Assembly: GCA_029891385.1 (NCBI GenBank)
Contig: CM057224.1
Location: 2,976,001 to 3,040,000 of the forward strand
Direction of reading: 5' to 3'
DNA: 64,000 bases
From: Erythroxylum novogranatense
Lineage: Eukaryota > Streptophyta > Magnoliopsida > Malpighiales > Erythroxylaceae
Numbering within the stretch: position 1 is the stretch's first letter; every line of letters begins with the position of its first letter. This document shows positions 56,691 through 64,000 of the stretch, piece by piece. The notes beneath the pieces were generated by a model, which was not told the origin of the DNA, searched no databases, and saw only the letters and a list, made by a program, of their open reading frames with translations. Position numbers and translations under genes: made by a program.

Positions 56691-59600
56691 ATGCGACGAT
56701 CTCATGCCCGTAGTCGGGTCGATTCCAATAAACACCCTATGGATCCTATCAAATTCCCAGCCCGACCCACAACCCGATCCCGGCACTCCAAACCCGGATT
56801 CGTCTCCCCACTTGTCGCTTCAATTCTGATTCTGATTGCTCTCTTCTCGTGTTATTGGCTCTTTGTGAACAAGGGCAGTGTTAATTTTGCTGGTTCTAAG
56901 AGGTACGGTATTATAATCGATGGAGGGAGCACAGGCACTCGGATCCACGTGTTTAGTTACCGGGTTCAAGATGGGAGGCCGGTGTTTGATTTCGGGGAAG
57001 ATGCCATGAGGGTGAATCCAGGTCTGTCGTCGTATTCGGAGGATCCAGATGAGGCTGGTGGGTCGTTGAAAGAGTTGATTGAGTTTGGAAAAGGTAGAGT
57101 GCCCAGAGAGCTTTGGAACCATACGGAGATCTGGTTAATGGCTACTGCTGGTATGAGATTGCTGGATGTTGATGTTCAAGATAGGATCTTGGAGGCTTGT
57201 AGACGGGTTTTGAGGACGTCTGGTTTTAAGTTTGATGACAAATGGGCCTCTGTTATTACTGGTAAATAGCAAAGTTGTGTTCTTTATTTTGTCTGTTTTG
57301 GTTGTTGCATAATGGGTATAGTGGGGCATGTAATGAGAGTCGGGGATCGTATTTAAAAGAAATGAACTTTGATTAAAACTCTAGATGTTCATATGATGAT
57401 TACACCCTTTTGTTGTCTCTCGCTAAAGTTGATCGTACATTTGAATGCATGATTTTTAATTGAATTGCCTCTAACACGGTTCTAGTCTTATCATCGATTC
57501 CTTCTTCAGTAAACATAGGAATGATTCTACTTTTCTCTGATTTCTTGTCCAATGTACTTCCGTTTCCTTGTCTTAAGAGGCCTGATCATGCTCCTCTTGA
57601 CTTTGTTAGGCTCTGATGAAGGGGTATATGCTTGGGTTGTTGCAAATTATGCCTTGGGTACTCTTGGAGGTGATCCTCGGCAAACATCCGGGATTATTGA
57701 GCTTGGCGGAGCTTCTGCTCAGGTTTTTCTGCACTCTGTCTTATCTTATCTGTGACTTCTTGTCAATTGCACATTAAGTGAAAGTAGGCAATTTTTGATT
57801 TGTTTAATAGCTACTGCTGTCTATGATAGATCTTCGCTCAGGATGACTTGTATGTAAAATGAGAATACAAGGGAACAAAGATTTTGTGAAGTTCTGTTAT
57901 TGTGGTTGGTGATGATAGAATCTATCAGCATAATCTAATTCTTCAAGATGTTTTCAGTTACTGAGATGCTGAATTCTAGCTGTTTTGTGGTCTAAGAAAG
58001 GAACGATTTTAAACAACATAGAATATGGTATTAGCCTTTATTCTTAATAGAACAAATACATTCATGTTCCCTGGTTGTATTCTTCTGAACCGAAATCTGT
58101 TATTATCGATCAGGATTTTTATGCATTTTACGTTTCAGGTAACTTTTGTTCCTGATGAACCGGTGCCTCCTGAGTTCTCACGGACTGTTACATTTGGAAA
58201 TGTTACATTCAGCATCTACAGCCACAGTTTTCTCCATTTTGGTCAGGTAATCTCAAGCTGCAATAGTTGTGATACTTGAAGGCTACCTTTTCCCACTTTT
58301 GGTCACGCTTTCCAATTTAAGAAAATGGAGTTAATAAATAATGCATTCATGAAAGACTTCCAGTTTTAGCAATGTTCTGATCTTCAAAGTACAATAATTG
58401 AACTTTGATGTGGCTGTACTTAGTTTTGGGATGTTCGACATGAGATTTGTGTTATTATGAAACACTTCGATGTCTTTGGACCATAGGGGGTAATCATTCT
58501 TGGAATCACTAATTCAAGTTTGCGGGATTTGTATGACTATGTGCAGTTTATGGGACTGAAGTTGAGATTGTACTAGAGTTGATATTGACCAGGGTACTTT
58601 GACTTCTAATGATTTGATAATGAGAAAACAGATGTCAGTCTCTGACATTGTATTGCACTGAGGTGGAATCCTGAATGTTATACAAATGAAAGATAGCAAT
58701 GTTAATATATAAATGAAAAAGGGAAATACCTAAAAACAAAGAAAGAGTATTGTGCTGCTAACTAAATATAACAGTGTTTCCTTCATTGTCATGCTCATCG
58801 ATTTACATTCATATTTATGGTTCTTTTGCCAAATGCTTCGTATTTTGTGTAGTATTAACTTTTATGATTTTCATTTGTGACTTTATGATTGATGTCTTTT
58901 GGGATATTCAAGTTGTGACATTGTAAATCTTAACTATTTGCTATGTTTTCCAGAATGTGGCATTTGAAGCATTTAAGGAATCACTTGCAGCTGATAACTA
59001 TGGATTGAGTAAGTATAACGGTCTTCTATTTTGACTTAATGCTTTCTGCTTGGATTATTAATAGCAATTAGAGCGAATGTTGCAGCTGTGGAATTTCTGA
59101 ATGTGTAAGCTGCTAGGAAATGTGAAATAGTTTAAAGGAAAGCATGATTATCTGTTGATTGCTATTTGATATTGCTATTTTTGTTGTTGCTTTCTCTGTG
59201 AAGTGTTACCTGGCAATGTTGTTTTATTTTTGTTGGATCCTCATATTTGATTTCATTTATTTTAGCCACATCATCTCTTGAGAAGCAAACAATTATAGAT
59301 CCTTGTACTCCTAAGGATTACTCACATGCGACAGTGGCTTGGAAGCTCGCACCGGGTCCTTCCACTGAAAAAAATAAACTTCCATCTCTATTTCATTCAA
59401 AGGGCAACTTCTCCGAGTGCAGAACTGCTGCATTGACGTTGTTGCAAAAGGGAAAAGGTCAGAACCTTTCTTTGGTTAAAAGAATGGGAGTTTTGCAATT
59501 ATATAGAGTTTCTGTTCATTTCATTTAAGAGGCTGTATTTCATTATGGATTTGTTGTCCCCAATGCAGATAAATGTCAATACCAGCACTGCTATATAGGA

Positions 59601-60522
59601 TCGACATTTATACCCAAGCTTGTGGGGAAGTTTCTGGCAACAGAAAACTTCTATCATACATCCAAGGTTTCATAATCGTTCCTTTGAAATAGATTGCAGT
59701 TTGATTTATTCTTATTGTCTTTCATATTAAGATCGTTAAAAATGGCTGCCAAGGTTCTCTGTCTCTATCAGATAGTATTTAGATTCAACTTATCACATTT
59801 TTATTTGATTCCTTATTTCTAACTGTTTAACTTTCATCTGTTAGTTCTTTGGATTGGATTCACGGGGATTTCTGTCCAGTCTTATGGTGGCGGGACAACA
59901 ATTCTGTGGTCAAAATTGGTCAAAGTTGAAAATGAAGTACCAGTCTCATAGTGATGAAGATCTGGTGCGTTACTGCTTCTCTTCAGCATACATTGTGGCC
60001 TTACTTCATGACAGTCTTGGAGTTGCGTTGGATGATGAGAGGTACATGTCTATCCCACTGTTTTCTGAAGTTTTGCTTCTGATGCATAAAGTTTCAGACA
60101 TTTTTATTGCCTTAATTGGAACAATATGAAACTGTAGATCAATTCCCATCTGCTTCCTGTCTAACCCTCCACACCCCATCACCCACCTCCTCGAACCTTT
60201 CTTGTGCACGTATGTCAGCTCTAATGGCTGCTGGTCCTTTGACAGGATTTCATATGCAAGTCAGGTTGGAAACATCCCTCTCGAATGGGCTTTGGGTGCT
60301 TTCATCTTGCAAAGTACTGCAAATTTGAACTCGCAGCCTGTTGACTGGATTGCCACTGTAATCAATGATGACTCGCCCACACTGTTTTCACTAATTGCCA
60401 TTTCCATATTGTTGATGTTTGTAGCCTGGTCTATATCAAAATGTAGGAAGCCGAATTTGAAGACAGTTTACGATCTTGAGAAAGGAAGGTACATAGTTAC
60501 TCGTGTTGGAAGAAGTTCATAG
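56691..60522 (+). CDS. APY6: Probable apyrase 6 (GDA1/CD39 nucleoside phosphatase), eight exons
   Basis: Exons are 56691-57261, 57610-57722, 58139-58246, 58954-59008, 59266-59457, 59569-59666, 59845-60041 and 60246-60522. All introns are GT-AG and frames join to 1611 bp (536 residues). The ATG at 56691 gives the MRRSHARSRV start known from APY6 proteins. A membrane span lies at about residues 40-59 and a second near the C-terminus (LIAISILLMFVAWSI), leaving a short basic tail. Apyrase conserved regions are present: IIDGGSTGTRIHVF (74-87), ATAGMRLL (151-158), SDEGVYAWVVANY (192-204) and IELGGASAQ (about 220-228). Apyrases remove terminal phosphates from NTPs and NDPs; the two-span topology suggests a lumenal catalytic domain in the endomembrane system. 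APY6 and APY7 relatives influence pollen exine. No break was found. Confidence 0.93.
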
Positions 60523-63460
60523 AAGCATTGGAGCGATCGATTACATGTTCTTGGCTTTGATGTGAGGGGAGAGGTCATGGAATTACTAATGCCATCATCT
60601 ACCTTCTAAATGCTTTCTATGTATACTGTCCCAAGTGTCCAAACATCCTTTCAAGCCTACCCTGTTGGTTAGGACAATTGGATTCAACCGAGCTGGCTTC
60701 AATAGGTATACACTGAATGACCTAGAGTAGAAATATTTAGCTTCCTATTTTGTATCTAGCTGGAGTTCACAACCTGAAAATTGAAGATGCTTTCTCATTA
60801 TTAATGCTGCAATATAGAATGTCATAGAATTACACTTGGAGTTGTATTACTTGCTGTATGATAATGAATAATTCATTTTTTTATTCTCAACTTTCCATCT
60901 TCATGCCCTAATCCATTCTAGCGTAGCTATGCTTTCTTTTCACTTTTGCTTCTCGGGAGAGAGTGGAAGACTATAGAAATTTGTGTACATACTGCTCGAC
61001 TGCGGTTCAGGAATTGGGAAAAGAGTTATGCTTATATTGTACTTGAAATGGGAGCAAGTTCAGGAGAGTATTCAATCAACATATGGGAAATACTGGCAGA
61101 TGCTGTGAGATTCATGAAGCTGCAGATGAATTTAGTACTGTCCATGGATACAAGGAAAGGCTTGGATTCCTTTTGGCGGATCGTAACCAACCTTAGGCCA
61201 CCGTGACCTCTGGTTCTGTGAACTTTGTAGATAGTTTTATTTAGCTATAAAATCAGTACTCTGTTCTCAAGATATCCAAGCTTATTTTAAAATTCCACCA
61301 TTACAAGCTTTAATGTACATTCAATACACACTGTGCTGGACATCATAGAGCGACTACTACAACTCTCTACTTTCAAGGGCTGCACATGCAAAGCATATGA
61401 AGTTAACAATCATAGAAAGAAACAAAGAATCTCTTAATCTCAGGGAAATGAAAATACTTAAAAAAGAGTAGTTGTTGTTGTCACTACCAAGACATATTTC
61501 ATTCATGTTTTATGATTATCGCCCCAAGAGTTATGATCCTGTTTAAAGTTTGAACCTGTGACCAAAACAAGGAAAAGAGAGTTGAACAAGAGGATGACAA
61601 CTCAGATGCTACTATACAATTAATTTCTTACATTAGCAAGCTTAAAACTTCACCAAAATACCAACTTCATAGCTGAGCGGCTGAGCCACAGATCGATAGT
61701 GACAAGATGTAATGACAATCCATCTCCTGTACTCTAAAGCTATCTGAAATGTAAAGAACAAATCAACCCTGTAAAGGGATCGCTGTTCATGGCAATTCAT
61801 CCATTTCATTGCTACCATCTGAAACTGAAGAATTGCCATAAACACGAGCCATTTACGTCAATTTCACAAGGTAGCAACAACAATGAAACAAAGAAACTTG
61901 TGCCCTGTGACATTGAAACCTAAGAATTATTGGTTGTGGATGAGGAGGAAGGTATATATAAATAAATAACACTCATGAGTGTCGAACCTGGAAAGTGGTG
62001 TGTTTTCTGCCAGTTCATGTGATTCATGATGACAGTGATGACCATTTGCATGACAGATTTTGACTGCAATCCGGCTATAATAAATGTCTACCAAACAATT
62101 TTCTATTATTACAAAACAATTTAATGTTTGCATCTTTCAAAATTGCAGTAATTAAATAACTATTTATGCTACTTGTAATTGATTGTAGTTGTTTGTTTGA
62201 CCCTTGAACTTAGAATTAAAGGGAGTGTGTACGCATATGAAGTTAGATGGCCGTCAAAGTCAAACGACATAAAATATGAAAAAAGAAAAAGAAACCCAAC
62301 TATCCATGTAAATATATATGATTTAATTGTTTAATTAATATTCAGGTCAACTTAACTTGTCTTATTTTTTAATTATATTTTTACGAACTAATATTTATTC
62401 TTACTAAATTTATTTATGAACTAATCATTAAATCTATTGTTCAATTTTTTTGCATTTTAAGATATTTTAACTTTAAATATGTTTACTAAATAATTATCAA
62501 AATTTTAAAATAAATAAAATGAAAATAGAAACAAAATTAAAGGTTGTTATAAGTTATGAAAATTAAATAAATATTTTTACTGAATTTAAAAATGAAAGAA
62601 CATTGTAAAATAATAAGATAGTTTCTAGATAATTTAAATTTTAGATGTTTTATTTATAAAGTGCACAAATATGATATTATCAGTCACTTTAATAATATCC
62701 AAAAAGAAAAATAATAAAATGATTTATTTAAAATTTTATAAATACAAAGATTCTCACAAAATTTTTAAATAAAATTATTTGTTGAAATTCATAAATCAAT
62801 ATAAGAAGTTAGTATATATTCTTTATTTTAACTCTTTTAACCATAAATACAACTACTATCCTAATTATTTTATTCATATTTTAATATTTCTATATCTAAG
62901 GGTAATAGAAAAGTATAAAGGAAAGTATCACATTGATATTTTTTTGTTAAGGTCCGCAAATAAGTTTAAAGTTTAAAAATTAATCGATCTTAAATTATTA
63001 TAAATTTAATTAAAGATTAAATAATTTTGAAAGTTTTAAAAATACTGTCATCACTTTTATTCATCGAAAATTTAAAATTTAATTAAAAATTAATTATTAA
63101 ATAAAAATTAATTAATTAATTTTATTTTATAAAATTAACCGATTTTAATTAATAAACTGATTGATTTTAACAATAAAATTGTCAAACTAAATTAAACCAA
63201 AAGATTAAAAATTGAATAAAAAGTTAATCGGCTCAAGATTTGTACGATTGAATATTATCATTTTGTCTTTAAAATATAGGTTTAAGATATTAGTTACCTT
63301 TTATTTTTACAAAATATAAATAAGTCCTATAACATTTTAACATTGAAATATTTTATTAAAATTACAAAAGAACTCTGATTAGGAAAAAAAATAATTGCAT
63401 TAAATCTCAGGGCTAACGGCCGTTAAATCTGAAGCCATAATGATAAAACAGTTGCTATTC
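60523..63460. other. Apyrase 3' UTR, intergenic DNA and upstream region of the RING-CH gene
   Basis: The apyrase 3' UTR probably runs to about 60880. Plus-strand open stretch 60946-61206 (no ATG at its start) and minus-strand stretch 61642-61845 have no recognisable motifs. From 62200 the DNA is very AT-rich with no gene. GC content rises again near 63400. Confidence 0.45.
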
Positions 63461-63468
63461 TATAAATA
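63461..63468 (+). promoter_or_regulatory. TATA box of the RING-CH gene
   Basis: TATAAATA stands alone in the right place: about 30 bp before a likely transcription start near 63492 and upstream of pyrimidine-rich 5' UTR sequence. Confidence 0.65.
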
Positions 63469-63800
63469 GCGACTGTTCTTAATTAATGTTAGAGATACGG
63501 ACAAGTCCTAAAAAAGAGAGGAGTGTTTTGAGTTTCTGTCTTCTCCTTTCCTCGTTGTCCTGTTTCCTCCAAACCTCCAAAGGCACGAACTTTCCACGAT
63601 TGTTACGATTTTCCCAGGTCAGATAATCCCTTTGTTTGTTTGTTTTTGTTGTTTTTGTCGCTTCTGGGCAATCTCAAATCCTAATGCTTGTTCCTTTTCT
63701 TGGTCATTTCTGCTATTTATTGGTTTGTTTTGCTTCTCCTGAAAAGGGGAATCTTTCTGGTGTTGCTGGGTTTTGGGGAAATTAAGAGTTGGGGGAGACA

Positions 63801-64000
63801 ATGAGTGATCACTCGGTGTTGTACGTTGACCGGCTGGTGACGTTATCGTCTGAGGCTGATCGGATCGTCAGGGAAGGGGCTGCCGGAGCATCGTGCTCGA
63901 GGGCAAATGAGGAGAGGAATGGCTTCGCGTTGGAGCCGGAGGATGAGGAGGTGCCTCTGATTTTAGAGGCGGAGTGTCGCATTTGCCAGGAGGAGGATTC
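63801..64000 (+). CDS. RING-CH (RINGv) type E3 ubiquitin ligase, N-terminus only
   Basis: ATG 63801 opens a frame that is still open at the window end (66 codons). It starts MSDHSVLYVDRLVTLSSEAD and contains an acidic linker. ECRICQEEDS at residues 58-67 supplies the first two zinc ligands (Cys59 and Cys62) and signature of a RING-variant domain. Plant proteins of this class (MARCH-like) usually carry membrane spans after the RINGv and ubiquitinate membrane proteins. The 5' UTR appears split: a donor-like CAG/GTCAGATAAT at about 63617-63618 and an acceptor-like TTAAG shortly before the ATG, at about 63785. Confidence 0.82.
   Translation, partial: MSDHSVLYVDRLVTLSSEADRIVREGAAGASCSRANEERNGFALEPEDEEVPLILEAECRICQEED

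Noticed and set aside
57552..57755. Separate small gene within the apyrase locus
   Set aside because: It is apyrase exon 2 read through from intron 1; the joined exons explain the conserved motifs.
60946..61206. An 86-codon frame downstream of the apyrase
   Set aside because: No ATG at its beginning, no known motif, no splice partners; probably chance or untranslated sequence.
63619..63801. Minus-strand 60-codon frame upstream of the RING-CH ATG
   Set aside because: It is a shadow of the probable 5' UTR intron and has low-complexity composition.

Overview
The window is eudicot-type plant nuclear DNA: AT-rich, with spliced plant genes between nested retrotransposons and DNA transposons. I recognise four host genes. 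They are a single-exon RING-H2 E3 ubiquitin ligase (13436-14167, minus), an S-like T2 ribonuclease with four exons (18149-19275, minus), an eight-exon membrane apyrase closely resembling plant APY6 (56691-60522, plus), and the first 200 coding bases of a RING-CH (RINGv) E3 ligase with its TATA box and probable 5' UTR intron (from 63801, plus; cut by the window end). No rRNA, tRNA gene or CRISPR array was seen.

Layout. 1-9640 is a nest: a Ty3/gypsy chromovirus fragment (3124-3477 and 8848-9636, plus) is split by a minus-strand Ty1/copia insertion (3478-8847) that is itself a partial tandem array sharing an LTR. Next to it lie the 3' end of a plus copia (2745-3123) and a minus copia leaving the window on the left (1-2744). 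10508-12256 is a short copia-type element with two LTRs, PBS, PPT and a 5-bp target-site duplication that carries only gag (TR-GAG-like). The two minus-strand host genes follow. 20164-30037 is a 9.9-kb Tat-lineage Ty3/gypsy element with TSD TATAT, a second RNase H, six copies of a 78-bp tandem repeat and a decayed antisense region. 168 bp further on is a complete but decayed copia (30206-34897, TSD TATTT). 36752-42257 is a gypsy relic lacking reverse transcriptase and split by a 1.2-kb PIF/Harbinger-like element.

42.7-46.1 kb holds DNA transposons: an inverted-repeat foldback, a 1.4-kb CACTA element with TSD GCC whose right end is tandemly duplicated into flanking DNA, and a 209-bp hAT MITE with an 8-bp TSD. 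47180-49805 is an internally deleted copia that contains a fragment with a viroplasmin-like motif, a possible endogenous caulimovirid remnant. 50527-55873 is a full-length but decayed L1-type LINE with a 13-bp TSD. The apyrase and RING-CH genes close the window.

The host genes are not an operon and share no obvious pathway: two are E3 ligases, one is a secretory RNase and one an endomembrane nucleoside phosphatase. No clearly new multi-gene system is visible. The points most worth a second look are the gag-only element, the LTR-sharing tandem copia, the catalytic-site decay of the Tat element, the CACTA end duplication and the putative pararetroviral fragment. Splice sites, LTR edges and TSDs were read by eye. 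Family assignments rest on recognised motifs, not on database searches.
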